Assembly: GCA_002470925.1 (NCBI GenBank)
Contig: DKOX01000026.1
Span: forward strand, 8,260-14,199
Length of the DNA stretch: 5,940 nucleotides
Direction: 5' to 3'
Origin: Opitutia bacterium UBA7350
GTDB taxonomy: Bacteria; Verrucomicrobiota; Verrucomicrobiia; Opitutales; Coraliomargaritaceae
Positions 1 through 5,940 of this stretch are shown here, piece after piece. The translations under genes and the position numbers were made by a program. The number at the start of each line of letters is the position of its first letter. Position 1 is the stretch's first letter. The notes under the pieces are model-generated. The model was not told the DNA's origin, searched no databases, and was given only the letters and a program-made list of their open reading frames with translations.

Positions 1-441
1 GGGGTGGAGATTGTGAGCCTTAAAGAAAGCACGGTCCCCGCCGCAGTTATACATAGTGACGGGAGGCAGTTCACCCCGGAGTTTGGCGATCGCCTTCGGG
101 ATGATGCGGGGGAGCCACTCGATGCCCCGCACCGCGTCGGTTTTGGCGGGAAGGGTTGCGGGGTCGAGTTCCTTTTCGGAGGGCTGCCCCTTTTGCACCG
201 TGATGAAGTAATCACGGCGCGCCTCACTGACCATGAGAAAGGTTTCAAAATCCGGCTCGCCGTATTTGATCCAATCTTCGGCGGTATCGTAGAGATCCAT
301 AGTTTTAAGGCCGAAAGCCGCGAGTTGCTCGAGGCCCGCGGCGTCAAAGTAGGTTTCCGGCTCACGGTTCCCGCTTTCGTATTTTGCAACCGCTTCAGTC
401 CATATTGCCTTGAGCGTTTCCTGGTAATTGTAGTGGTTCAT
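1..441 (-). CDS. DUF5069-like protein of unknown function, N-terminal part (runs off left edge)
   Basis: Reading leftwards from the ATG at 441-439, 147 codons are open to the window edge, so the C-terminus is missing. The protein begins MNHYNYQETLKAIWTEAVAKY and has no signal peptide or membrane segment, so it is probably cytoplasmic. The first ~95 residues are charged and likely helical. Residues ~110-147 contain LPRIIPKAIAKLRGELPP, then MYNCGGDRAFF (130-140). This 'LPR-x-K-x-KLRGELP ... YNCGGD' pattern is what I recall for DUF5069 proteins; the match is from memory and the family has no established function. It starts 6 nt after the pyrG stop on the same strand with no clear Shine-Dalgarno motif, so it is probably co-transcribed and perhaps translationally coupled. 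The coding call is strong because the frame is fully open in the operon direction; the family name is moderate. Confidence 0.75.
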   Translation of the reverse strand, partial: MNHYNYQETLKAIWTEAVAKYESGNREPETYFDAAGLEQLAAFGLKTMDLYDTAEDWIKYGEPDFETFLMVSEARRDYFITVQKGQPSEKELDPATLPAKTDAVRGIEWLPRIIPKAIAKLRGELPPVTMYNCGGDRAFFKAHNLHP

Positions 442-447
442 GCAGGC

Positions 448-2043
448 TCACATTTTATATTTGAGAGCCGCCGCGATAAAGTTGGCAAAGAGCGGGTGCG
501 CGGCATTGGGCTTTGATTTGAATTCGGGGTGGAATTGTACCGCCACAAACCAGGGGTGTTCCATGATCTCAATAATTTCAACCAAGTCGCGCTCGGGATT
601 GACCCCTGCGATGTGAAGACCGGCTTTTTCGAGTTGTTCGCGGTAGCGGTTGTTGAATTCGTAACGGTGGCGGTGGCGTTCCTGAATTTCCTGCCGTTCG
701 TAGGCGTGGTAACTGAAGCTCTCATCTGAGAGTTTGCAGGGGCAGGCTCCGAGGCGCATATTGTTGCCCTTGGTGGTTAGTTCTTTCTGGTCCTCCATGA
801 TATCGATCACAGGGTGGGCGGTCTCGGGATCAAACTCGGTACTGTTGGCACCCTCGAGTCCGGCGACGTGTCGGGCAAATTCAATGACCGCGATCTGCAT
901 CCCCAGGCACAGGCCAAAGTAGGGGATGTTATTTTCGCGGGCGTATTTCGCGGCGGCGATTTTACCCTCGGTGCCGCGGTCGCCAAAACCGCCCGGAATC
1001 AGGATGCCATTCAGACCCGCAAGATGCTTGGCGGGGTCACTTTCAATTTCTTCCGCATCGAGGCGCACGATCTGCACCTTGGCATTGTTTGCAATACCGG
1101 CGTGAATGATCGACTCGTAAACCGATTTGTAGGCGTCCTGGAGCTCGATGTATTTCCCGACCACTCCGATTTCGACCTCGTGTTTTGGTTCCTTGAGACG
1201 GCGCACCACGTCCTTCCAGACCTGCATGGAATTGTCGGGCGCATGGAGTTCCAAGTGTTCAATGATGAGGTCGTCGACTTCCTCCGCCTTGAGGGCGAGG
1301 GGCAATTCATAGATGGAGGTCTCGACATCCTGTTCCTCAATGACGGCCTTGAGCGGGACGTTACAAAAGAGGGAGAGCTTCTCGCGCATCTCATGGGTCA
1401 TCGGTTGCTCGGTGCGGCAAACGAGGATGTCCGGCAGGATGCCGATTTCGCGGAGTTTCGCTACGGACTGCTGGCTCGGCTTGGTTTTGAGTTCACCGGC
1501 GGCCTTGAGGTAGGGCAGGAGGGTGCAATGCAGGAAGAGGACGTTTTTACGGCCCGCTTCGAGGGCAAATTGCCGCATCGCTTCGAGGAAGGGCAGCCCT
1601 TCGATATCGCCGATCGTCCCGCCCAGTTCCGTGATGAGAATGTCCACTTCCTCCTGCCCCTCCGCGTAGATCCGTTCCTTGATCTCGTTTGTGACATGTG
1701 GAATGACCTGCACCGTCGCGCCGAGGTAATCGCCGCGCCGTTCTTTCTTGAGGACGCTCTCGTAAACTTGACCGGAGGTGAGGTTATTGCAGCGGGTCAG
1801 TTTGCCGGAGGTAAAGCGTTCGTAGTGCCCGAGGTCGAGGTCGGTTTCGCCGCCGTCATCGAGGACGTAGACTTCCCCGTGCTGGAAAGGACTCATTGTG
1901 CCGGGATCGACGTTCAGGTAGGGGTCGAATTTCTGAAGCCGAACCCGGAGGCCGCGCTGCTCCAGGAGGGCACCCAGAGCCGCGGCGGTCAAACCTTTCC
2001 CGAGCGAGGAAACCACGCCACCTGTCACGAAAATATGTTTCAT
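448..2043 (-). CDS. pyrG: CTP synthase (glutamine-hydrolysing)
   Basis: This enzyme converts UTP, ATP and glutamine to CTP, the last step of de novo pyrimidine nucleotide synthesis, in the cytoplasm. The 531-residue product is of normal family length. The N-terminal synthetase domain (~1-270) opens MKHIFVTGGVVSSLGKG, the family's P-loop (residues 8-17), followed by KFDPYLNVDPGTMSPFQHGE and the Mg/ATP-binding acidic residues D70 and E139 (ITELGGTIGDIEG). The class I glutamine amidotransferase domain (~290-531) has the oxyanion region IPGGFGDRG (349-357), nucleophile C379 in GLCLGMQ, the RHRHRYEFN motif (457-464) and catalytic H505/E507 in QFHPEF. The frame stays open upstream to 2136, but family homology begins at MKHIF, the extension looks non-homologous and starts with TTG, so the ATG at 2043 is chosen. 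It is transcribed divergently from sdhCAB and followed after 6 nt by the DUF5069-like gene. Confidence 0.98.
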   Translation of the reverse strand: MKHIFVTGGVVSSLGKGLTAAALGALLEQRGLRVRLQKFDPYLNVDPGTMSPFQHGEVYVLDDGGETDLDLGHYERFTSGKLTRCNNLTSGQVYESVLKKERRGDYLGATVQVIPHVTNEIKERIYAEGQEEVDILITELGGTIGDIEGLPFLEAMRQFALEAGRKNVLFLHCTLLPYLKAAGELKTKPSQQSVAKLREIGILPDILVCRTEQPMTHEMREKLSLFCNVPLKAVIEEQDVETSIYELPLALKAEEVDDLIIEHLELHAPDNSMQVWKDVVRRLKEPKHEVEIGVVGKYIELQDAYKSVYESIIHAGIANNAKVQIVRLDAEEIESDPAKHLAGLNGILIPGGFGDRGTEGKIAAAKYARENNIPYFGLCLGMQIAVIEFARHVAGLEGANSTEFDPETAHPVIDIMEDQKELTTKGNNMRLGACPCKLSDESFSYHAYERQEIQERHRHRYEFNNRYREQLEKAGLHIAGVNPERDLVEIIEIMEHPWFVAVQFHPEFKSKPNAAHPLFANFIAAALKYKM

Positions 2044-2167
2044 TGCTTTCTTATACGCGCAGTTTCGGTTGCCACCGGAAGAATTACGGCCTAAATAACG
2101 AGCATCAATCAACACTTCGGGCTTTACTGATGGCAACCCTTTTTCCTTCGGAATTGGCTACAAATTC

Positions 2168-2216
2168 AAAAAAAAGTACCACCGCAGCAAATAAGGCACC
2201 GCATCGCGCTTCGATG
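2168..2216 (-). promoter_or_regulatory. Possible pyrG leader hairpins with U8 tract (attenuator-like, speculative)
   Basis: Read on the minus strand, a perfect 5-bp stem CATCG/CGATG with a 5-nt loop (2216-2202) is followed by a second, weaker stem. In that stem GGTGCC (2200-2195) pairs with GGTACT (2180-2175), with two G-U wobbles and a 14-nt loop. The second stem runs into eight consecutive T (2175-2168), about 125 nt before the pyrG start. Stem plus U-tract is the layout of an intrinsic terminator, and no gene precedes it on this strand, so attenuation of pyrG is one reading. pyrG is attenuation-controlled in Bacillus, but by a different sequence. The stem is weak and the transcription start is unknown, so chance is quite possible. 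Confidence 0.22.
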
Positions 2217-2260
2217 GGTGAGTTAAGCGAAACTTATTGCTCAAATTCGGTAACCTAATA

Positions 2261-2274
2261 GATAAGGTATTATC
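2261..2274. repeat. Short inverted repeat GATAA-GGTA-TTATC
   Basis: This is a perfect 5-bp-arm inverted repeat with a 4-nt spacer in the middle of the divergent region. It overlaps -10-like hexamers on both strands (TATTAT on plus, GATAAT on minus), so a dimeric regulator bound here could affect both directions. Arms this short arise by chance in AT-rich DNA. Confidence 0.25.
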
Positions 2275-2308
2275 CGCTTCTTATTTGAAAATTTTGACCT
2301 CCGCTAAT

Positions 2309-2326
2309 ACTTAATAATAATTAAGT
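2309..2326. promoter_or_regulatory. Perfect palindrome ACTTAAT-AATA-ATTAAGT upstream of sdhC (candidate operator)
   Basis: The two 7-bp arms (2309-2315 and 2320-2326) are exact reverse complements around a 4-nt spacer, ending 9 nt before the sdhC ATG. A second, fully symmetric 8-mer, GTTCGAAC (2325-2332), overlaps its right end by 2 nt and ends 3 nt before the ATG. The position suits a repressor site over the promoter or start region of sdhCAB, or a weak AU-rich hairpin over the ribosome-binding region. The symmetry is directly visible; the role is inference and no known regulator box is recognised. Confidence 0.4.
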
Positions 2327-2335
2327 TCGAACATT

Positions 2336-3133
2336 ATGGTCACATTCTGCAGTTTTTTTAAATCCACGATCGGTCGCAAGATTCTCATGGCCTTGACCGG
2401 ACTGGTTCTGGTCCTGTTTGTGATGGGTCATATGCTGGGGAATCTCCAGATTTTCCTGGGGGCGGACGTAATCAACGCCTACGCTTACAAACTGCACCAT
2501 GTGCTCCCGACCCCTGCGCTTTGGGGCATCCGGCTCTTTCTGCTCGCCTGTGTGGCGGTGCATGTCTGGATGGCAGTTTCGCTGACCCTTGACAACCGCC
2601 GCGCCCGCCCGGAACGCTATGCCGTCAACAAGGTCGTGCAGGCTACCTACGCCGCCCGCACCATGCGCATGAGCGGCATCATTCTCCTCGCCTTCATCTT
2701 TTTTCACCTCGCGCATTTCACGGTTCGCAGCGTCCCGGGAATGGACTACAACGACCCCGCTGTCCTGACGCCCAATAAAGTGCCGCTCGTGAAGGATGGC
2801 GCTCCGGTCGTGAAGGACGGTGCACCCGTCACGACCTTCAACGTCAACGACATGATGGTGAAGGGCTTCCAAAACCACTGGGTTTCAGGTTTCTACCTCC
2901 TCGCCACCGGCCTCCTGTGCATGCACCTCGTTCACGGCGTGAGTAGTATGTTTCAAACCCTTGGACTCCGCAACGCCACCTGGTTGCCCCGCCTCAATTT
3001 CATTGCGCGGGCCTATGGCTGGGTGGTCTTTCTGGGCTTCGCCATCATTCCAATCGCGGTGCTCGCCGGCGCCCTCGATTTCGACCCCACCGGCGGGGTG
3101 AAGGAAACCCTCGAAGCGCCCGCCGCCCCTTAA
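2336..3133 (+). CDS. sdhC: Succinate dehydrogenase cytochrome b558 subunit (di-haem membrane anchor)
   Basis: This is the membrane anchor of complex II: it binds two b haems and passes electrons from SdhB to quinone, most likely menaquinone for this class. The 265 residues have five hydrophobic segments at about 15-37, 60-84, 112-130, 182-204 and 226-248, the fold of single-polypeptide type-B anchors (Bacillus SdhC, Wolinella FrdC). Histidines suited to haem ligation lie in helices I-IV: H32 (MGHMLGN), H76, H124 or H127 (FFHLAHF) and H200 or H197 (HLVHG). Helix IV has no acidic residue two before H200, unlike the Wolinella E-pathway Glu. The loop between helices III and IV (~131-181) is long and carries a heptapeptide duplication; Bacillus SdhC is only about 200 residues. 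The start matches relatives that begin shortly before an S-x-IG-(R/K)-K motif. No Shine-Dalgarno is visible. First gene of the operon. Confidence 0.95.
   Translation: MVTFCSFFKSTIGRKILMALTGLVLVLFVMGHMLGNLQIFLGADVINAYAYKLHHVLPTPALWGIRLFLLACVAVHVWMAVSLTLDNRRARPERYAVNKVVQATYAARTMRMSGIILLAFIFFHLAHFTVRSVPGMDYNDPAVLTPNKVPLVKDGAPVVKDGAPVTTFNVNDMMVKGFQNHWVSGFYLLATGLLCMHLVHGVSSMFQTLGLRNATWLPRLNFIARAYGWVVFLGFAIIPIAVLAGALDFDPTGGVKETLEAPAAP
2789..2830 (+). repeat. 21-nt tandem duplication in sdhC (VKDGAPV x2)
   Basis: Units 2789-2809 and 2810-2830 are adjacent, in frame, and both encode VKDGAPV (residues 152-158 and 159-165) in the loop between predicted helices III and IV. They differ at 4 of 21 bases, all synonymous third positions (Asp, Gly, Ala, Pro). 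With an N-in five-helix topology this loop would face outside the cytoplasm. The duplication is seen directly; the topology is inference. Confidence 0.9.
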
Positions 3134-3154
3134 ACTGTACGACCTGCCGCTGCC

Positions 3155-5098
3155 ATGAAATTAGACGCCAAGATTCCGGCCGGACCCCTTTCCGAGAAGT
3201 GGTCCAGCCATAAATTCAACATGAAGTTGGTCAACCCTGCCAACCGTCGGAAGTATTCCGTGATCGTGGTGGGTTCCGGTCTCGCCGGGGGTGCTGCTGC
3301 CGCCAGCCTCGCTCAACAAGGCTACAACGTCTCCTGTTTCTGCTATCAAGACAGTCCGCGTCGCGCCCACAGTATCGCCGCGCAGGGCGGTATCAATGCC
3401 GCCAAGAATTACCAGAACGACGGCGACAGCGTCCATCGCCTCTTTTACGACACCGTCAAGGGCGGCGACTATCGCTCCCGCGAAGCCAACGTCTATCGCC
3501 TCGCGGAAGTCAGCACCGATATCATCGACCAATGCGTCGCGCAGGGCGTGCCCTTTGCCCGCGAATACGGCGGCCTCCTCGCCAATCGTTCCTTTGGCGG
3601 CGCCCAGGTTTCCCGCACCTTCTACGCCCGCGGTCAGACCGGCCAACAACTCCTCCTCGGGGCCTATTCCGCTCTCAGCAAACAGATCGGCCTCGGCAAG
3701 GTTAAGATGTATAACCGCCATGAAATGCTCGACCTCGTAGTGGTCGACGGCCGCGCCAAGGGCATCGTCGCGCGCAACATGACCACCGGCGAAATCACCC
3801 GCCACGCCGCCGATTGTGTGGTCCTCGCGACCGGTGGTTACGGCAACGCCTTCTTCCTTTCCACCAATGCACAGGGCTGCAACGTCAGTGCGGCATACCG
3901 CGCCCACAAACGCGGCGCCGGGTTTGCCAACCCCTGCTTTACCCAGATTCACCCCACCTGTATTCCGGTGCACGGCGAGAACCAGTCCAAGCTCACCCTT
4001 ATGTCGGAGTCCCTCCGCAATGACGGGCGCATCTGGGCACCCAAGGATCCCGCCACCGCCGCCAAAATCCGCGAAGGTCAGCTCGATCCCAATGCGGTGC
4101 CCGAAAACGAGCGCGATTACTACCTCGAGCGCAAATATCCCAGCTTCGGAAACCTCGCCCCGCGCGACATTTCTTCCCGCGCCGCCAAGGAACTCTGCGA
4201 CGCCGGTCAGGGGGTTGCCTCCACCGGACTCGGGGTCTTCCTCGATTTCCGCGACGCCATCGAGCGCGACGGCAAAAAAGCGATCGAGGAACGCTACGGC
4301 AACCTCTTTGAGATGTATCAACGCATCACCGGAGACGATCCCTACAGCACCCCCATGATGATTTTCCCGGCGGTGCACTACACGATGGGCGGACTCTGGG
4401 TCGATTATAACCTCGAGAGCACCATCCCCGGTCTCTTTGTCGGCGGCGAGGCAAATTTCTCCGACCACGGTGCAAATCGCCTCGGTGCCTCCGCCCTCAT
4501 GCAGGGCCTTGCGGACGGCTATTTCGTCCTGCCCTACACCGTCGGTAACTACCTCGGCGAACAAGGGATTGCCTCGGCCGGAACCGTCAGCACGGACGAT
4601 CCTGCCTTTGCCGAAGTCGAGGCCGCGGTGCAAGCCCGCATTGAAAAACTCCTTTCCATCAACGGCACCCAATCGGCCCGTTCCTTCCATAAACGCCTCG
4701 GAAAGATCATCTGGGACGAATGCGGGATGGCACGTTCCCGCGAAGGCCTCGAAGGCGCGATCCGGCAAATTCAAGCCCTCCGCAAGGAATTCTGGAGCGA
4801 CCTCTGCGTCCCCGGTGACGCCAACGGGATCAATCCCGAGCTCGAACGCGCCGGACGCGTCGCCGATTTCATGGAATTTGGCGAACTCATGTGCCGCGAC
4901 GCCCTCATGCGCGAGGAATCCTGTGGCGGGCATTTCCGCGTCGAGTATCAAACTGAGGATGGCGAGGCACTCCGCAATGACCGCGACTACACCTTCGTGG
5001 GCGTTTGGGAATATCAGGGCGACGACACCGAACCCGCCCTTCACCAGGAACCCCTCATTTACGAAAACGTCGAGCTCGCGACCCGCAGCTATAAGTAA
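3155..5098 (+). CDS. sdhA: Succinate dehydrogenase flavoprotein subunit
   Basis: This catalytic subunit of complex II oxidises succinate to fumarate on the cytoplasmic face, feeding the TCA cycle and respiratory chain. The 647-residue product is normal for the Bacillus/Bacteroidetes-type subfamily, including the N-terminal MKLDAKIPAGPLSEKW extension, which supports this start. The Rossmann dinucleotide motif GSGLAGG is at 40-46. H72 in RRAHSIAAQGG is the expected covalent FAD attachment site. Active-site residues can be matched: H266 (QIHPTCI), R288 (SESLRNDG, the proton-shuttle Arg), H408 (VHYTMGG) and R442 (GANRLGAS). The FAD-binding and capping domains are followed by a helical C-terminal domain from ~480. 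It lies 21 nt after sdhC with no clear Shine-Dalgarno. TTA, CTA and TCA codons are absent except for TTA at codon 3. Direction (dehydrogenase versus fumarate reductase) cannot be fixed from sequence; dehydrogenase is more likely. Confidence 0.98.
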   Translation: MKLDAKIPAGPLSEKWSSHKFNMKLVNPANRRKYSVIVVGSGLAGGAAAASLAQQGYNVSCFCYQDSPRRAHSIAAQGGINAAKNYQNDGDSVHRLFYDTVKGGDYRSREANVYRLAEVSTDIIDQCVAQGVPFAREYGGLLANRSFGGAQVSRTFYARGQTGQQLLLGAYSALSKQIGLGKVKMYNRHEMLDLVVVDGRAKGIVARNMTTGEITRHAADCVVLATGGYGNAFFLSTNAQGCNVSAAYRAHKRGAGFANPCFTQIHPTCIPVHGENQSKLTLMSESLRNDGRIWAPKDPATAAKIREGQLDPNAVPENERDYYLERKYPSFGNLAPRDISSRAAKELCDAGQGVASTGLGVFLDFRDAIERDGKKAIEERYGNLFEMYQRITGDDPYSTPMMIFPAVHYTMGGLWVDYNLESTIPGLFVGGEANFSDHGANRLGASALMQGLADGYFVLPYTVGNYLGEQGIASAGTVSTDDPAFAEVEAAVQARIEKLLSINGTQSARSFHKRLGKIIWDECGMARSREGLEGAIRQIQALRKEFWSDLCVPGDANGINPELERAGRVADFMEFGELMCRDALMREESCGGHFRVEYQTEDGEALRNDRDYTFVGVWEYQGDDTEPALHQEPLIYENVELATRSYK

Positions 5099-5121
5099 AC
5101 TTTAAATTAACCCTACGCATC

Positions 5122-5883
5122 ATGAAATTAAACCTCCGCATTTGGCGTCAAAAAAGCCGACTTGATAAGGGCCGCTTCGAGGATTACCAACTCGACAACG
5201 TTTCCGAGGACTCCTCTTTTCTCGAAATGCTCGACCTCCTCTGCGAGGATCTCGTGGCACAGGGAAAGGAAGCCCTGGCATTTGACCACGATTGCCGTGA
5301 AGGCATTTGCGGGATGTGTTCCCTTACCATTAACGGCATTCCTCACGGCCTCGAGCAACAGACCACCACCTGCCAGCTCCACATGCGCCATTTTAAAGAC
5401 GGTCAAACCATCACCATCGAACCCTGGCGCGCCAAGCCCCTGCCCGTCATCAAGGACCTCGTCGTCGATCGCAGTCCCCTCGATCGCATCATCCAGTCCG
5501 GCGGCTTTATCTCGGCCCGCACCGGTAGCGCGGTCGATGCCAACGCCATTCCTATATCCAAACAGATCGCCGATACCGCGATGGATGCCGCCGCCTGCAT
5601 CGGATGCGGCGCCTGCGTGGCGGCCTGTCCCAACGCCTCTGCAATGCTCTTTACCGCCGCCAAGGTTACTCATATGAACAGCCTCCCGCAGGGTAAGGTC
5701 GAAAAAGACCGCCGCACCCTTGCAATGGTCAGCACCATGGATGCCGAGGGTTTTGGCGGTTGTACCAATGTCGGTGAATGCGAAGCGGTCTGCCCCAAGG
5801 GCATCGCCCTCGATATGATTGCACAACTCAACCGCGACTACACCTCCGCCCAGGTCAAGAACCTCTTCCAGCCCGTCAATTAA
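5122..5883 (+). CDS. sdhB: Succinate dehydrogenase iron-sulfur subunit
   Basis: This subunit wires FAD in SdhA to the haems and quinone at SdhC through three iron-sulfur clusters. The 253-residue protein has the N-terminal plant-type ferredoxin domain with 2Fe-2S ligands C58, C63, C66 (DCREGICGMC) and C84 (TTTCQLHMR). The C-terminal dicluster domain has C159, C162, C165 and C224 for the 4Fe-4S centre, and C169, C214 and C220 for the 3Fe-4S centre (CIGCGACVAACP; CTNVGECEAVCP). The spacing is the same as in E. coli SdhB. The start MKLNLRIWRQK agrees with Bacteroidetes-type relatives. It lies 23 nt after sdhA with no Shine-Dalgarno; the last gene of the visible operon. As in sdhA, the only TTA/CTA/TCA codon is TTA at codon 3. 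All cluster ligands are intact. Confidence 0.98.
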   Translation: MKLNLRIWRQKSRLDKGRFEDYQLDNVSEDSSFLEMLDLLCEDLVAQGKEALAFDHDCREGICGMCSLTINGIPHGLEQQTTTCQLHMRHFKDGQTITIEPWRAKPLPVIKDLVVDRSPLDRIIQSGGFISARTGSAVDANAIPISKQIADTAMDAAACIGCGACVAACPNASAMLFTAAKVTHMNSLPQGKVEKDRRTLAMVSTMDAEGFGGCTNVGECEAVCPKGIALDMIAQLNRDYTSAQVKNLFQPVN

Positions 5884-5940
5884 AACATTGTGGGGTGTGA
5901 TTTTGTTAGTTGGGATTAGTCTTACTCCTACTCTTAATCT

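Larger units (their letters stand above)
2044..2335. promoter_or_regulatory. Divergent pyrG / sdhC intergenic region
   Basis: This 292-nt stretch separates two divergent transcription units and is visibly more AT-rich than the genes. I see no convincing coding sequence. It must hold promoters for both directions, but no sigma70 pair is good on both hexamers. Plus-strand candidates are TTGACC (2294-2299), followed by loosely matching AT-rich hexamers around 2315-2322, and TATTAT (2268-2273; 5 of 6 to TATAAT) without a good -35. Minus-strand candidates are GATAAT (2274-2269), TTGCCA (2136-2131; 5 of 6 to TTGACA) and TATAAG (2055-2050; 5 of 6), the last lying just upstream of the pyrG ATG. Several short inverted repeats are listed separately. 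The role is inferred from position; the exact promoters are not resolved. Confidence 0.7.

Noticed and set aside
4..516. Plus-strand open frame of 170 codons at the left edge
   Set aside because: It overlaps the minus-strand DUF5069-like frame, which is open over its full 147 codons, follows pyrG as an operon partner and has a recognisable motif.
814..2094. Long open frame (426 codons) on the plus strand opposite pyrG
   Set aside because: It is in codon register with pyrG and explained by the same codon avoidance; pyrG is unmistakably the real gene.
2044..2136. Extension of pyrG by 31 codons to an upstream TTG
   Set aside because: CTP synthases begin at the MKHIFVTGG-type sequence; the extension shows no family similarity and lies in the probable promoter/leader.
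2325..2332. GTTCGAAC as a LexA/SOS box
   Set aside because: Known boxes have spaced half-sites (GAAC-N4-GTTC or GTTC-N7-GTTC); this contiguous 8-mer fits neither, and sdh is not an SOS gene.
3161..5044. Very long open frame (627 codons) on the minus strand opposite sdhA
   Set aside because: It is in exact codon register with sdhA, so its openness only reflects the absence of TTA, CTA and TCA in sdhA. It begins with GTG inside the gene, and its Gly/Ala/Val-rich product has no recognisable motif.
5914..5939. Inverted repeat GATTA...TAATC after sdhB as a terminator
   Set aside because: Arms of 5 bp with a 16-nt gap, low GC and no T-run before the window ends; too weak to call. The remaining 57 nt after sdhB show no gene start or other feature.

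Overview
The window looks like ordinary core-metabolism chromosome from a menaquinone-using, GC-rich bacterium. Verrucomicrobiota (Opitutae-like) is my best guess, as an inference. The succinate dehydrogenase is the Bacillus/Bacteroidetes-type three-subunit enzyme with a di-haem cytochrome b558. The genes are GC-rich, none of the visible starts has a clear Shine-Dalgarno motif, and the partial gene at the left edge resembles DUF5069 proteins, which I associate with Verrucomicrobiota and relatives.

Layout: positions 1-441 (minus strand) hold the first 147 codons of a DUF5069-like gene that runs off the left edge. It starts 6 nt after the stop of pyrG (448-2043, minus), a full-length CTP synthase, so the two probably share a transcript. 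Positions 2044-2335 are a 292-nt AT-rich divergent intergenic region. It must supply promoters for pyrG (leftwards) and the sdh operon (rightwards). It contains several short inverted repeats, including a perfect 7-bp-arm palindrome just before sdhC and a hairpin/U-tract arrangement upstream of pyrG. The plus strand then carries sdhC (2336-3133), sdhA (3155-5098) and sdhB (5122-5883), with gaps of 21 and 23 nt, ending 57 nt before the window edge.

Function: sdhCAB encodes complex II. SdhA oxidises succinate to fumarate on covalent FAD, SdhB carries electrons through 2Fe-2S, 4Fe-4S and 3Fe-4S centres, and SdhC anchors the complex and passes electrons through two haems to (mena)quinone. PyrG makes CTP from UTP and glutamine. 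All flavin, cluster, haem and glutaminase residues I looked for are present, so every complete gene appears functional.

I found no mobile element, CRISPR array, RNA gene or sign of a novel system. The points worth a second look are small: a tandem heptapeptide in an enlarged SdhC loop, an identical ATG-AAA-TTA start in sdhA and sdhB using a codon otherwise absent from both genes, candidate operators or attenuators in the divergent region, a possible leaderless pyrG start, and the coupling of an uncharacterised gene to pyrG.
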